A stretch of 64,000 nt of DNA from Myxococcales bacterium (GCA_029863605.1 JAOTVB010000006.1:124001-188000); one strand, 5' to 3'; counted from the stretch's first letter, positions 46,671 through 56,092 are shown. The notes: generated from the sequence alone by a model not told the origin. Made by a program: numbers and translations.

Positions 46671-47465
46671 CTATCGCCTAAGATCTAGAAAGCGGGTCCA
46701 CAGATTGATGCCCTTGTCGCAGTATTCGTGCAGGACACCGACCATGGACGAGCGTTTGTTCTCGTCGATGAGGGGCTCTGGAAGGAGTGGGTCCAACACA
46801 ACCTGGCGGATCCCTTCGCGGCCGAGGAGGAACGCCTCGCGTACGGAATCATTCAAAGAGAGCTCTTCCAGGCGATCGAGGCTCACGGTCAGATCCCCTT
46901 GGAGCCGCGTGTACGTCTGCTCGAGAGTCGGGCTGTCCCAGAGAGACCTCGCACTTTCTTCTTCTCCCTGTTCGAGGTCCTCGAGTCGGAACACCAGCGT
47001 GTCCGGCTCGAGCCCGAACGCAACGAGCTCGTCGCGAATGCCTTGGAGACCCGGTTTCAGATTGTTGGGGCGAACGAAGAGGCCAGGGCGAAGCTCTTTG
47101 AACCCGAGAAACCGGAGCGCGCGGAGCCTACGACGCAGGGCAGGTCGATCCGTGCGCGAAAGATCGGCGGTGAACACCGCGAGCCAGGATCCATCCCAGT
47201 CCCCGACACGCATCGACACCGTGCGCCAACCATGAATCCTTTCGTTTACCGTTTGGGCGCTCGGACCGAGGCAGTATTCGCCCCTACCCGGCGAATCGAG
47301 AAGGCCTTCCGCGCGGAGTCTAACGATGGCGACGCGGACGCTGTTCTCCGCAATGTCGAATGCCGACGCTGCTTGCACGAGCGACCGCACCGGTAGGGTG
47401 CCCCGGTCGATCGATTCCCCAGCCGACAGCACCTCGAGGACTACGGACTTCGCGCTGACATTCAT
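46671..47465 (-). CDS. PaaX-like transcriptional regulator
   Basis: The 264-residue protein has an N-terminal winged helix (VLEVLSAGESIDRGTL, NSVRVAIVRLRAEGLL with SPGRGEYCLG) and the PaaX central region including DWDGSWLAVF and GFKELRPGLFVRPNN. PaaX represses phenylacetate degradation and senses phenylacetyl-CoA; here no phenylacetate genes are nearby, so the target is unknown. ATG at 47465 is preferred over a TTG at 47474 that lies in an AT-rich palindrome just upstream. Confidence 0.85.
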   Translation of the reverse strand: MNVSAKSVVLEVLSAGESIDRGTLPVRSLVQAASAFDIAENSVRVAIVRLRAEGLLDSPGRGEYCLGPSAQTVNERIHGWRTVSMRVGDWDGSWLAVFTADLSRTDRPALRRRLRALRFLGFKELRPGLFVRPNNLKPGLQGIRDELVAFGLEPDTLVFRLEDLEQGEEESARSLWDSPTLEQTYTRLQGDLTVSLDRLEELSLNDSVREAFLLGREGIRQVVLDPLLPEPLIDENKRSSMVGVLHEYCDKGINLWTRFLDLRR

Positions 47466-47472
47466 GTTTCGC

Positions 47473-47486
47473 AATATTACGATATT
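47473..47486. promoter_or_regulatory. Palindrome upstream of the PaaX-like gene
   Basis: AATAT-TACG-ATATT is a perfect inverted repeat eight bases upstream of the ATG at 47465 in an otherwise GC-rich spacer. It is a candidate autoregulatory operator or part of the promoter. The rest of the 132-base divergent spacer contains a hairpin at 47526-47560 and no other recognised signal. Confidence 0.4.
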
Positions 47487-47525
47487 CTTTGAGGAACGCT
47501 ATCAGGCGTAATAGAGCGTGCTTCA

Positions 47526-47560
47526 AGGGGCCTGGCGCAACCAAAGTGAGGCCAGCCCCT
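47526..47560 (+). other. Strong hairpin upstream of pdxJ
   Basis: The arms 47526-47536 and 47551-47560 pair over ten bases with a one-base bulge around a 14-base loop, 38 bases before the pdxJ start. No T-tract follows on either strand, so it is not a terminator. It could be a 5'-leader structure of pdxJ. Function unknown. Confidence 0.35.
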
Positions 47561-47597
47561 CCTGACAGAGGGTTCGCGCGAGGCTAAGACTACCCTT

Positions 47598-48335
47598 GTG
47601 GCTCGGCTCAGCATCAATATCAACAAGGTCGCCACGCTGCGCAATTCACGGGGTGGCGAAGTGCCGAGCGTTCTCGAGGCGGTCGAAGTCTGCGTCGCGG
47701 CGGGCGCCCCAGGGATCACGGTACATCCGCGCGAAGACGAGCGGCACATCCGACCAAACGACGTGTATACGATAGCCGACGCGCTAGAAGCGGTGCGCGA
47801 CCGAGTCGAATACAACATCGAAGGAGACCCGCGGCCAGGGCTGATCGAGATGGTGGAGCGCGTGCGGCCAGACCAATGCACCCTGGTCCCGGTGCGTCCA
47901 GGGGAGGTGACGAGCGAAGCGGGTTGGCCCGCGGATACCCCGAAACAGAGCCTCCGCGAGATCATTGCGCGTTTTCAGGAGGCCGGCGTGCGCGTCAGCG
48001 TGTTCGTGAATCCGGATCCCGCGCCGATCGATTGGGCTGCGGAGCTCGGGGCCGACCGGGTAGAGCTCTATACGGAACCCTATGCGCGGGCCTTCGAGCA
48101 GGGCGGGCGCGCCCTTGCTTCCTCCCTGGAACGCTTTGGCACCGCGTGCCGGCACGCTCACGAGCTCGGACTGGGGATCAACGCCGGCCATGACCTCGAT
48201 CTGGAGAATTTGCCTACGTTCTTGAGATTGCCGCACATCGACGAGGTCTCGATTGGGCATGCGCTGATCTCCCGGGCGCTCTTCGTCGGTCTGGGTGAGG
48301 TAGTGTCGGAATACCTTCGAATTACATCACGTTGA
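47598..48335 (+). CDS. pdxJ: Pyridoxine 5'-phosphate synthase
   Basis: PdxJ condenses 1-deoxyxylulose 5-phosphate with 3-amino-2-oxopropyl phosphate to make pyridoxine phosphate, the last step of the DXP-dependent vitamin B6 route. The 245 residues have the INKVATLRNSRGG phosphate-binding start, GITVHPREDERHI with the conserved histidine and HIRPNDV, and the C-terminal LGINAGHDLDLEN and IGHALISRALF motifs. The start is a GTG at 47598. It is divergent from the PaaX-like gene and followed by an SDR gene after 33 bases. Confidence 0.96.
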   Translation: MARLSININKVATLRNSRGGEVPSVLEAVEVCVAAGAPGITVHPREDERHIRPNDVYTIADALEAVRDRVEYNIEGDPRPGLIEMVERVRPDQCTLVPVRPGEVTSEAGWPADTPKQSLREIIARFQEAGVRVSVFVNPDPAPIDWAAELGADRVELYTEPYARAFEQGGRALASSLERFGTACRHAHELGLGINAGHDLDLENLPTFLRLPHIDEVSIGHALISRALFVGLGEVVSEYLRITSR

Positions 48336-48368
48336 CAGCCTGGCCGGGTTTTCTAGAGTGCGGCCGCT

Positions 48369-49379
48369 ATGGGCAGCAGATCCCACGACAACCCGTTCAG
48401 CGCGGTCTTGAGCGGGTTGCTGGACCAGCGGAGCAAGGAACCGCGCGTCACACCTGTACCCCCCGGGGTTCAACTCGACGGACGGACCTGTCTCGTCACG
48501 GGCGCGAATAGCGGTCTTGGAAAAGCCACAGCGATTCGGCTCGCGAAGCGCGGTGCACATGTGATCATGGCGTGCCGGAGCGGGATCCCCGAAGCCGGCG
48601 AAGACGTGAAGCGTGAAAGCGGGAGCAACCAAGTCGAAATGATGCACGTCGACTTGAGCGACTTCGAGTCAATTGACCGGTTCTGCGACGAGCTGCGTAA
48701 CCGAAACGTTACACTCGATGCCGCAGTGTTCAACGCCGGAGTCGTCCCAGTGACCTCTCGCACGAACAAGCATGGCCTCGAGCTCATGTTCGCCGTGAAC
48801 TTCCTTGCCAAGTTCGTGCTGCTCGATCGACTGCTCCGCGCCGGGGTCATTCCGAATGCGGTTTACGGCAACAACTCGCGCGCCGACGACCCGCCTCGGG
48901 TGATCTTCGTGTCGTCGGAGACGCACCGCTCCTCGATTCCGATCGACTTCGATCATTTTGGCAAGCCCGTCGAGTACGGGGTCTCCGATGGGGTGAAGTA
49001 CTACGGCCTGAGCAAGCTCCACCTCACCACATATTTTCAAGAGCTTTCCCGTCGACTCAATCCCGCGGAGGGCAGCAGCCCCGACGTGTGTGTGCACGCT
49101 GTCTGTCCGGGCGCGATCAACTCCAATATGGCGCGCGAAGCGCCGGCTTGGTTGAAACCAGTTCTGAAGCCCGTGATGGCGTTGTTCTTCCAAAGCCCCG
49201 AGAAGGCATCTATCCCGGTGGACTACCTCGTCGTGTCCGATGAGATGGGCCGCGAGACGGGCGCCTACATGCACATGATGCGGATGAAAGAATCGTCCGA
49301 GGCTTCGACAGACCCCAAGAAAGGCGCGCTGCTGTGGAGCAAGACCGAAGAGCTCTTGCGCACACACGGTGTGCTGTAG
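48369..49379 (+). CDS. Short-chain dehydrogenase/reductase
   Basis: The 336-residue protein is a classical-type SDR: CLVTGANSGLGKATAIRLAKRG (TGxxxGxG), NAGVVPV, IFVSSETH and the catalytic YYGLSK (YxxxK) near residue 215. The insert and length resemble retinol-dehydrogenase/protochlorophyllide-reductase-like SDRs acting on hydrophobic alcohols. It is followed nine bases later by a DUF1214 gene and then a sulfotransferase gene, so the three probably act on one lipid-like substrate. Confidence 0.88.
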   Translation: MGSRSHDNPFSAVLSGLLDQRSKEPRVTPVPPGVQLDGRTCLVTGANSGLGKATAIRLAKRGAHVIMACRSGIPEAGEDVKRESGSNQVEMMHVDLSDFESIDRFCDELRNRNVTLDAAVFNAGVVPVTSRTNKHGLELMFAVNFLAKFVLLDRLLRAGVIPNAVYGNNSRADDPPRVIFVSSETHRSSIPIDFDHFGKPVEYGVSDGVKYYGLSKLHLTTYFQELSRRLNPAEGSSPDVCVHAVCPGAINSNMAREAPAWLKPVLKPVMALFFQSPEKASIPVDYLVVSDEMGRETGAYMHMMRMKESSEASTDPKKGALLWSKTEELLRTHGVL

Positions 49380-49388
49380 AGGAACGCC

Positions 49389-50489
49389 ATGACCGACGAG
49401 CTCAGCAAACGAGAGCAAGAAATCGTAGACGGTACGGTTTGGACCCAGTTCTGTGACACCCTGAAGATGGCGGGCAACGTAGTGATGGGCCCCAATGCGC
49501 CGTCCGACCCGCTCAACCGTATGGAAGGGTTTCGCTATCTCAGTCGGATCACCGGCGCCGCGCTCAAAGCGTTCGTCGAGCACAACGATCCGCTCGCTCC
49601 CGTCCTGATGCGGGTCGTCCACGAGACGGCCAAGATGGGTTCCGACCACCCCGACAACTACTATCAGAACGCGTCGATCAGCGGCGAGCACGAATACCGC
49701 ATCCGGGGCAACCGCGGCACGGTGCACTACCTTGGCTTCTTCACCCAGATCGGCAACTATGGGCAGAGTCGTGGGATGCCGCCGTCGGGGTATCTCGAGG
49801 CGTCGTCGCTCGAAGTCGACGAGGACGGGAGCTTCGAGATCGTCGTCAGCACCGAAAGGAAGCCTGGAAACTGGCTTCCGATGAAGAAAGAGACTGGCAC
49901 GCTGATCGTGCGTCAAACCTTCTTGGACCGCGAGACCGAGAAGCTCGCCGAGCTCGACATCGAGCGTATCGGCGGGGACGGGAAGCCGACTCCCTTCGAC
50001 CCCGTACGTTGCGCGGACGGCATGCAGATGTCGGCAAGCCTCGTGGCCGGGGCGGCGATGCTCTTCGCCAGCTGGGCGGAGGGATTCAAGGCGCACACCA
50101 ACAAACTGCCGCGGTTCGATCAGGAAAAGTCGAACCAAGCAGGAGGCGTTCCGGACATCGCGTACTACCACAGCTACTGGAAGCTCGCGCCGGACGAGGC
50201 GCTGGTCATCGAGGCGATGCCGCCTGAGTGTGACCATTGGAATTTCCAGCTCAACAACTACTGGATGGAATCGCTCGACTACCGCTACTACCCCGTGCAC
50301 GTGAACAAACACACGGCGAACTATCGGCCCGATGGTTCCGTTCAGGTGGTCGTCGCTGCCGAGAACAAGGGCTTCGAGAACTGGATCGACACGGTTGGCC
50401 ACACCGAGGGCACGATGTGTTGGCGGTGGGTCCGTGCCGACGAAAACCTCGAGCCCGAGACGCGTGTCGTCAAGTTGTCCGAGCTTTAA
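49389..50489 (+). CDS. DUF1214 family protein
   Basis: The 366-residue protein shows DUF1214 features in its C-terminal half: YYHSYWKLAPDEALVIEAMPP, FQLNNYWMESLDYRYY, the VNKHTANYRPDGSVQVVVA strand and NWIDTVGHTEGTMCWRW. Its role is unknown; family members often sit with SDRs and sulfotransferases in lipid or steroid-like pathways, as here. No signal peptide or membrane segment is visible. Confidence 0.85.
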   Translation: MTDELSKREQEIVDGTVWTQFCDTLKMAGNVVMGPNAPSDPLNRMEGFRYLSRITGAALKAFVEHNDPLAPVLMRVVHETAKMGSDHPDNYYQNASISGEHEYRIRGNRGTVHYLGFFTQIGNYGQSRGMPPSGYLEASSLEVDEDGSFEIVVSTERKPGNWLPMKKETGTLIVRQTFLDRETEKLAELDIERIGGDGKPTPFDPVRCADGMQMSASLVAGAAMLFASWAEGFKAHTNKLPRFDQEKSNQAGGVPDIAYYHSYWKLAPDEALVIEAMPPECDHWNFQLNNYWMESLDYRYYPVHVNKHTANYRPDGSVQVVVAAENKGFENWIDTVGHTEGTMCWRWVRADENLEPETRVVKLSEL

Positions 50490-50503
50490 CGGTGGAAGCG
50501 GAG

Positions 50504-51775
50504 ATGCCCTCGAAGGTCACGAGCTCGAGCAGCTTAGCGACCCCCTACCGACCGACCGCAATCGCGATCGCCAACCGGCTGGGGAGTGCGCTTTCCGCCG
50601 CGGGAATCGGTGGCGGGCCAATCACGGTCGAGGACGTACTCTCCAGGGCAATTCGAAAGACCGGTCTCAGCGATTTCGGTGATCACGGATTTCTCGAGCC
50701 TCTTGGGGTGCTCGTCAGCTCGATCAACGAGGAAGCGGCGCTCCATCCGGTGGGACGCCTGATCATTCAAGGGCGGATCTCTGGGGTGTTGGTCAACAAG
50801 CTCATCGCTCAAGACACGATCAAGAAGCACCCGGAGATTCTCGACATTCCGGTGGAGGCGCCGATCGTCATCGCCGGCCTGGCTCGCACCGGTACGACGA
50901 TGCTCCACCGGTTGATCGCGCAGGATCCACGCATCCGCTCGCTTGCTTCATGGGAGGCGATCAGCCCAGCTCCGCCGAAAAGAAGAACATGGCGCGGGAC
51001 CGACCCACGGTTCACGCAAGCCGCGTTGGCCGCCAGGGGCCTGAAGTACATGTCGCCCGGGTTTTTTGCGATCCATCCTGCCGAGCCGAACGCGCCGGAA
51101 GAAGACGTGATCCTTCTCGAGCAGTCTTTTTTGACCACGACGCCAGAAGCGATGATGCGGGTGCCGAGCTATTCCAAGTGGCTTGAGACGCAGGACCACG
51201 TGCCGGCGTACCAGGCGTTGAAGCGCATGATGCAGTACCTCCACTGGCAGAGGCCCGGGGTAGGGCACGAAACGCGCTGGGTTCTCAAGACGCCGCACCA
51301 CCAGGAGTACTTCGACCCGCTGTTCGAAGTCTTTCCCGACGCGATCATCGTGTGTACGCACCGCGACCCGCTCAAGACCAGCCCGTCGCTTTTCAGCATG
51401 CTGACCCACCTTCAAGGGATTTTCAGTAATCACGTCGAGCCGCATCGGGTCGCAAGCCACTGGCTCCGCAAGATCGAGCTCATGACCCAACGAGCGATGG
51501 CCACACGGGACCGCGTTCGCGACCAGGGGTTCGTCGATGTGTCGTACTACGATCTCGTCCGAGATCCGATCCTTGAGGTCGCGCGGATCTACTCGAGCGC
51601 GGGGATGGAGCTCACCCCGGAGGCCCGCATAGCGATGGAGGGCTCGCGCAAGGCAAACAAGCAGCACAAATACGGCCGCCACAAGTACGCGCTCGAGGAC
51701 TTCGGCATGGCCCGAGAAGACATCGAGTCAGCAATGGCCTCCTACCGCGCCCGCTTCGAAGTCCCGTACGAATAA
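50504..51775 (+). CDS. Sulfotransferase family protein
   Basis: The 423-residue protein has the PAPS-binding 5'-phosphosulfate motif IAGLARTGTTMLHRLIAQDP (about 130-149) and the 3'-phosphate motif VCTHRDPLKTSPSLFSML near residue 290. These define a sulfotransferase that moves sulfate from PAPS to an alcohol or sugar. The large N-terminal region of 120 residues is typical of the bacterial lipid-context subgroup. I take the ATG at 50504 with GGAAG upstream. It is the third gene of the SDR/DUF1214/sulfotransferase unit, and a sulfatase occurs elsewhere in the window. Confidence 0.87.
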   Translation: MPSKVTSSSSLATPYRPTAIAIANRLGSALSAAGIGGGPITVEDVLSRAIRKTGLSDFGDHGFLEPLGVLVSSINEEAALHPVGRLIIQGRISGVLVNKLIAQDTIKKHPEILDIPVEAPIVIAGLARTGTTMLHRLIAQDPRIRSLASWEAISPAPPKRRTWRGTDPRFTQAALAARGLKYMSPGFFAIHPAEPNAPEEDVILLEQSFLTTTPEAMMRVPSYSKWLETQDHVPAYQALKRMMQYLHWQRPGVGHETRWVLKTPHHQEYFDPLFEVFPDAIIVCTHRDPLKTSPSLFSMLTHLQGIFSNHVEPHRVASHWLRKIELMTQRAMATRDRVRDQGFVDVSYYDLVRDPILEVARIYSSAGMELTPEARIAMEGSRKANKQHKYGRHKYALEDFGMAREDIESAMASYRARFEVPYE

Positions 51776-51791
51776 GGGTAGTATCTGCGCG

Positions 51792-53069
51792 ATGGATGTG
51801 CCGGTTTGGCAGCGCCTGATGTCGTTGGTCGGGCTGTTTGCGATGGTCGGGATCGCATGGCTGCTGTCGAAGCATCGGCGGGCGGTGCCATGGCGTGCCA
51901 TTGGCTGGGGGCTCGCGCTTCAGTTGTTGTTTGGGGTGCTCGTGCTGAAGACGCGCGCCGGGCTGCTGATCTTCAGCATCCTCAACGACGCGGTGATCGC
52001 GCTCCTAGATTTCACTGCCGCGGGCACCGAGTTCGTGTTTGGCGACTACGCCTCCGAGAGGTTCACGATCGCGCTCAACGTTCTTCCCACCATCGTGTTC
52101 TTTTCTTCATTGATGACGATCCTTTACTACCTCGGTGTCATGCAGAGGCTCGTGAGTGGTTTCGCCTGGATCATGCGTCGGACGATGGGCACTTCGGGGC
52201 CGGAGACGCTCTCGGTCGCCGCCAACTCGTTCGTCGGGATGACTGAGGCGCCGCTGATGATCGCTCCGTTCATCGGCGCGATGACGATGTCGGAGCTCAC
52301 GGCTGTCATGACCGGGGGCTTTGCCACGGTCGCTGGGGGTGTCCTCGCGGCCTATGTCGGTATGCTCAAAGACGTCGTTCCGAACATCGCCGGTCATTTG
52401 ATCGCTGCGAGCGTGATGAGCGCACCCGCCGCGCTGGTGATCGCCAAAGTGATGTGGCCCGAAACCGAGAAATCTCACGCGTCGAACGAAGCGGTGCCGA
52501 TCGTCGAGCAAACCGACGTCAACGTGATCGATGCAGCCGCGCGTGGTGCCTCGGAGGGCTTGAAGCTCGCGCTGAACGTCGGCGCGATGTTGTTGGTGTT
52601 CATCGCGTTGATCGCCCTCGCCAACGCGCTCCTCGGCCTACCGGTCGATCTGTACAACGGCTGGGCGGGCCTCGAAGGGGGTGCCCCCCTCGATCCACTG
52701 ACGATTCAAGACATTCTCGGGTGGATCTTCTGGCCCCTTGCGTTTCTCATCGGGGTGCCCGTCGCGGAGTGCGCGACGGTCGCAACCCTGCTCGGTGAAA
52801 AGGTCGTTCTCACCGAGTTCATCGCCTATCTGCACCTATCCGAGCAGTTGTCTGCAGGTGCCGCCGACCTCTCGCCGCGCACCCTGGTGATCGCGAGCTA
52901 TGCGCTTTGCGGCTTCGCGAACTTCGGGTCGATCGGGATCCAGCTCGGCGGCATCGGGGGCATCGCCCCGAAGCGACGGCACGATCTGGCGAGGCTGGGG
53001 CTTCGCGCGATGTTCGGAGGGTTGCTCGCGTCGCTGATGACCGCGGCGGTCGCCGGGATGCTGGTTTAG
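51792..53069 (+). CDS. nupC: Concentrative nucleoside transporter (NupC/CNT)
   Basis: The 425-residue integral membrane protein has the CNT-family signatures GMTEAPLMIAPFIGAMTMSEL, TGGFATVAGGVLAAYVGM and the late YALCGFANFGSIGIQLGGIGG with EC in PVAECATVATLLG. It would import nucleosides with Na+ or H+. About ten hydrophobic segments are present. It begins 16 bases after the sulfotransferase gene and may be read through from it. Confidence 0.93.
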   Translation: MDVPVWQRLMSLVGLFAMVGIAWLLSKHRRAVPWRAIGWGLALQLLFGVLVLKTRAGLLIFSILNDAVIALLDFTAAGTEFVFGDYASERFTIALNVLPTIVFFSSLMTILYYLGVMQRLVSGFAWIMRRTMGTSGPETLSVAANSFVGMTEAPLMIAPFIGAMTMSELTAVMTGGFATVAGGVLAAYVGMLKDVVPNIAGHLIAASVMSAPAALVIAKVMWPETEKSHASNEAVPIVEQTDVNVIDAAARGASEGLKLALNVGAMLLVFIALIALANALLGLPVDLYNGWAGLEGGAPLDPLTIQDILGWIFWPLAFLIGVPVAECATVATLLGEKVVLTEFIAYLHLSEQLSAGAADLSPRTLVIASYALCGFANFGSIGIQLGGIGGIAPKRRHDLARLGLRAMFGGLLASLMTAAVAGMLV

Positions 53070-53254
53070 CAGCGACAGTGCCAGCGCTCTGTGTCAACCG
53101 GTGACTCGGACCACGGCACGAGACGGGCGTGCTCGCGCTGGGGCCCTGGTCGCCCTTCGCGATAAGTACAGACCTTGACGCGGGCTCCTCCCCATCGCTG
53201 TGCTGCCCATCCCGCGGCGCGGCCCGAGTCACCTACTCCTCGGGGGGTTCCAGA

Positions 53255-53284
53255 TTGAACAATATTGTGACTCGTGCGTAGTAT
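53255..53284 (+). promoter_or_regulatory. Promoter with palindrome before the small lipoprotein gene
   Basis: TTGAAC (53255-53260) and TAGTAT (53279-53284) are 18 bases apart and overlap the perfect palindrome ACAATATTGT (53259-53268). GGAGG follows at 53291 and ATG at 53300, so a leader of only about ten bases is implied. The remaining 53070-53254 stretch holds nothing recognised. Confidence 0.5.
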
Positions 53285-53299
53285 CGCCGCGGAGGCACC

Positions 53300-53602
53300 A
53301 TGATGTTTCGTTACGCTACGCTGCAATGCCTCGTGCTTGCGCTGCTTGCCACCGGATGCACGGACGACACCGCATCCCCATCCGGCGAGCCGATCGAAGT
53401 CGTGGAAGTCCCGCTTCCTCAAGGCGTGACCATCCCCTCCCAGCAGAACAGCACGGGCTTCACGGTTGATGGAAGCAGACTGTTCACCACCGTGATGATC
53501 GAGGGCGTGGAGGGTCGGGGAAGCGGTACGCCTACGAGCGCCACGGGCACGGTCGTCGCCGAGTATGATGGCATTCGCCGCGAAGGCGTCCCGGAGACGT
53601 AA
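53300..53602 (+). CDS. Small lipoprotein, unknown function
   Basis: The 100-residue product has a lipoprotein signal (CLVLALLATGC, lipobox LATGC) and a soluble tail with VDGSRLFTTVMIEGVEG; no known family. GGAGG lies four bases before the ATG. It stands alone between the nucleoside transporter and the converging exporter gene and has its own promoter candidate. Confidence 0.7.
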   Translation: MMFRYATLQCLVLALLATGCTDDTASPSGEPIEVVEVPLPQGVTIPSQQNSTGFTVDGSRLFTTVMIEGVEGRGSGTPTSATGTVVAEYDGIRREGVPET

Positions 53603-53607
53603 CGTCG

Positions 53608-53655
53608 GGGTCACTGCCGCTGGCGCCGGCACTGGCGCTGCCACTGCCACTGTGA
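53608..53655. repeat. Low-complexity CACTG/CGCTG repeat between convergent genes
   Basis: The 54-base gap between the lipoprotein and exporter genes is built from imperfect repeats of CACTGGC/CACTGCC-like units. No T-tract or clear long hairpin is present. It may be a small intergenic repeat element of this genome; only a genome-wide count could tell. Confidence 0.4.
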
Positions 53656-56073
53656 CTACGTGGGATTGGCCGGGGCTTCGGGACCGAAGGGCTTGAGCCA
53701 GAGGATGAGGGCCGGCATCAAGAGGAAGTCGGCGATGAGGGCTGTCGCGATGACGGCGGCAATCAGTACGCCGAAGCTCTTTTGACCGTCCATCAAGGAG
53801 AACAGGTTCATCAAAAAGCCCACGATTAAGAGGACCGAGGTGATGAAAACCGCGCGGCCCACGCCGTCCATCGATGCGTAGAGGGCCTTTTTGTAGTCGC
53901 GAGCGTTCAGGAACTCGTGATGATAGCGGGTCATCAAGTGGATCGTATCGTCGACCGCAATTCCGATCGCCACCGGCGCGATCAGCAATCGATAGTAGTC
54001 GAGCGGGGTGCCCACCCACCCCATGCCGCCAAGCACGAGAACCACCGGTGACAGGTTGGGGACCATCGACAGGAGACCGATCTTCACCGAGCGGAAGACG
54101 AGGATCATCATCAGGCTGACCACGGTGAACGCCAGCAGCGCCCCTTGGATCTGGCTCCACGTGATGTACTCGACGAACTTGAGCCACAACGCGCCGACGC
54201 CTGTCTTGCTGACCGTCGTGGCGTTCAACGGCTCCGCGTCGAGGTGGGCGCTGATTCCATCGACTACCCCCTGGAGGCGACTCGTCTCCGCGAGCTTGCA
54301 CCGAAGCTCGAGGCTCGTGCGCGCATAATCGATCGAGACGTAGTCCTTGACCTCCGCACCACCCGACAATTCGTAAACGAGTAAGTACTGCGCGATCAGC
54401 TCCTGACTCTCGGGTATTCTGTAGTAAGCCGGGTCTCCGTTGTGGAAGCTCTGATTGATTTCTTTGATGAAGTCCACGACGGAATAGGTTTTGGTCACCA
54501 GGGGGTTTTGCTCGGCGACCTTTTGCACGCGTTCGACCTCCCGAAGCACGGCAGGGTTTTTGATCCCGTCGGGCTCGCCGCTATCGAATAGGTAAATGAT
54601 CGAAGATGCCCCCGACATGTGGTCGTCGACGAATCTCGTAGTTTGACGTATCGGAACACGCTCGGAGAACTCGTTGAGGAAGTTCGAATCGACGGTCATC
54701 ATCGAGATGCCCCAGGCGGAGGCGATGAACACGAGAGCGGACACCGCCAGAATGGCATTCCGAAAACGGATCACGAAAGACGCAACGCCGTGCAATGCTG
54801 CAGCAGAGAACCGACCTCCTTTGGCTCCGGCTCGCTCCTTCTCCGATGACGCCGTGTCCGGCACGCGGCGTCCGAACGAAAGAAAGGCCACCAAGATGGT
54901 GATCGACGCAAGGAACGCAGCCAGGACGCCCGCCGCGCTATAGACCGCAAGGTGCGAGACCGACTTCACCGGCGAAAACGAAAGCGAAAGGAAACCGGCG
55001 GCCGTGGTGAGGCTGGTAAGTAGACACGGAGGTCCCACCAGATAGAGCGTCTCCTGGATTGCTTTGCGACGGTCCCCAAGACGCCGTTGGTAGAGGCCGA
55101 ACTCCGACAGGATGTGGACGGAGTCCGCAACGCCGACGGTGATCAGGAGTGCCGGCATCAAGCCGAACATGAAATCGATGCGCCAGCCGAGGATGCCGAT
55201 GACGGCAACGGAAATCGCCATCGCGAAAGCCACGACCATGAAAGGACCGATCACGCCAATCACTCGCCGAAACACCAGCCCCAGACCAATGGCGATCACC
55301 ACGACGGTGAGGCTCAGGACCAGCGGGAGGTCTTTTTCGATGAAGACGCGGTTGTATGTCGCGTTGATCGCGACGTCTCCGGTGTGGAAGAACTCGATGC
55401 CGGAGTACTCGGGACGTTGAATCACTGCCTCGATCGCGTCGAAGCTGACCTGCGGGTAGAGGTTGTCGAGACCGTCTCCGCCTTCCGGATCGAGCCTGAT
55501 CGCTTCGACCGAGTCGATGCTCGAGCGGTCCATTTCGATGATGATCGCACCGAGCTCCGCGTCCGTGCTGACGAGCCCGCTCAAATAGAGAGGCTTCTTC
55601 ATCACTTTGTCTCGAATGATGAAGAGCTCCTGCTGATTCTTGGGGAAGTCCGCCAGGAGGTCGTAGACGAGAATGTCGTCCGGGGGCGCACCTTCCATGA
55701 ACTCGGCGTTCGAAAGGCTCGTCACCTCTTCGGCGAAAGGAACCTCGTCTTCGAGCGCTTTGGTGAGCCGCTCGATCTTGCGCATCACGTCGATGTCCCA
55801 TGGTCCCTCGGCAGCGCGATACACGATGTACGCGATCTCGTCCGACTCGAAGTCTTCGCGGAAGCGTTGGTACGCCTCATAGGTCGGGTCGTCCGTATCG
55901 AAGAAGGACTCGAAGCTGTTGTCGATACGTGCGCTGCCGGCCAAATACCCGCCAAGCCCCCAAACGGCAAAGCTTGCGATGAGAACGAGCCACCGGTGGT
56001 CGTAGGACCACGCGGAAATCGCTCGAAAGAACCTGCTCAGGCCTGCGATGGCATCACGGCGTGTCTCTTTCAT
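53656..56073 (-). CDS. MMPL/RND-superfamily exporter
   Basis: The 805-residue protein has the two-fold RND layout of the HAE3/MMPL class. It has a first membrane helix (WLVLIASFAVWGLGGYLAG), a periplasmic loop with FESFFDTDDPTYEAYQRFREDF, a block of helices containing GVADSVHILSEF, then a second copy with GIAVDDTIHLMTRYHHEF near the end. Such proteins export lipids, hopanoids or hydrophobic compounds. The thiolase gene ends 19 bases upstream on the same strand, so it is probably in the thiolase operon. Confidence 0.9.
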   Translation of the reverse strand: MKETRRDAIAGLSRFFRAISAWSYDHRWLVLIASFAVWGLGGYLAGSARIDNSFESFFDTDDPTYEAYQRFREDFESDEIAYIVYRAAEGPWDIDVMRKIERLTKALEDEVPFAEEVTSLSNAEFMEGAPPDDILVYDLLADFPKNQQELFIIRDKVMKKPLYLSGLVSTDAELGAIIIEMDRSSIDSVEAIRLDPEGGDGLDNLYPQVSFDAIEAVIQRPEYSGIEFFHTGDVAINATYNRVFIEKDLPLVLSLTVVVIAIGLGLVFRRVIGVIGPFMVVAFAMAISVAVIGILGWRIDFMFGLMPALLITVGVADSVHILSEFGLYQRRLGDRRKAIQETLYLVGPPCLLTSLTTAAGFLSLSFSPVKSVSHLAVYSAAGVLAAFLASITILVAFLSFGRRVPDTASSEKERAGAKGGRFSAAALHGVASFVIRFRNAILAVSALVFIASAWGISMMTVDSNFLNEFSERVPIRQTTRFVDDHMSGASSIIYLFDSGEPDGIKNPAVLREVERVQKVAEQNPLVTKTYSVVDFIKEINQSFHNGDPAYYRIPESQELIAQYLLVYELSGGAEVKDYVSIDYARTSLELRCKLAETSRLQGVVDGISAHLDAEPLNATTVSKTGVGALWLKFVEYITWSQIQGALLAFTVVSLMMILVFRSVKIGLLSMVPNLSPVVLVLGGMGWVGTPLDYYRLLIAPVAIGIAVDDTIHLMTRYHHEFLNARDYKKALYASMDGVGRAVFITSVLLIVGFLMNLFSLMDGQKSFGVLIAAVIATALIADFLLMPALILWLKPFGPEAPANPT

Positions 56074-56092
56074 CGTTACTGCGGCCCCTGAC

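Noticed and set aside
48669..50402. 577-residue minus-strand frame opposite the SDR and DUF1214 genes
   Set aside because: His/Arg/Val-rich antisense composition; both plus-strand genes have clear family features.
53066..54301. 411-residue minus-strand frame across the lipoprotein and MMPL 3' end
   Set aside because: Arg/Gly-rich out-of-frame reading of the MMPL gene.
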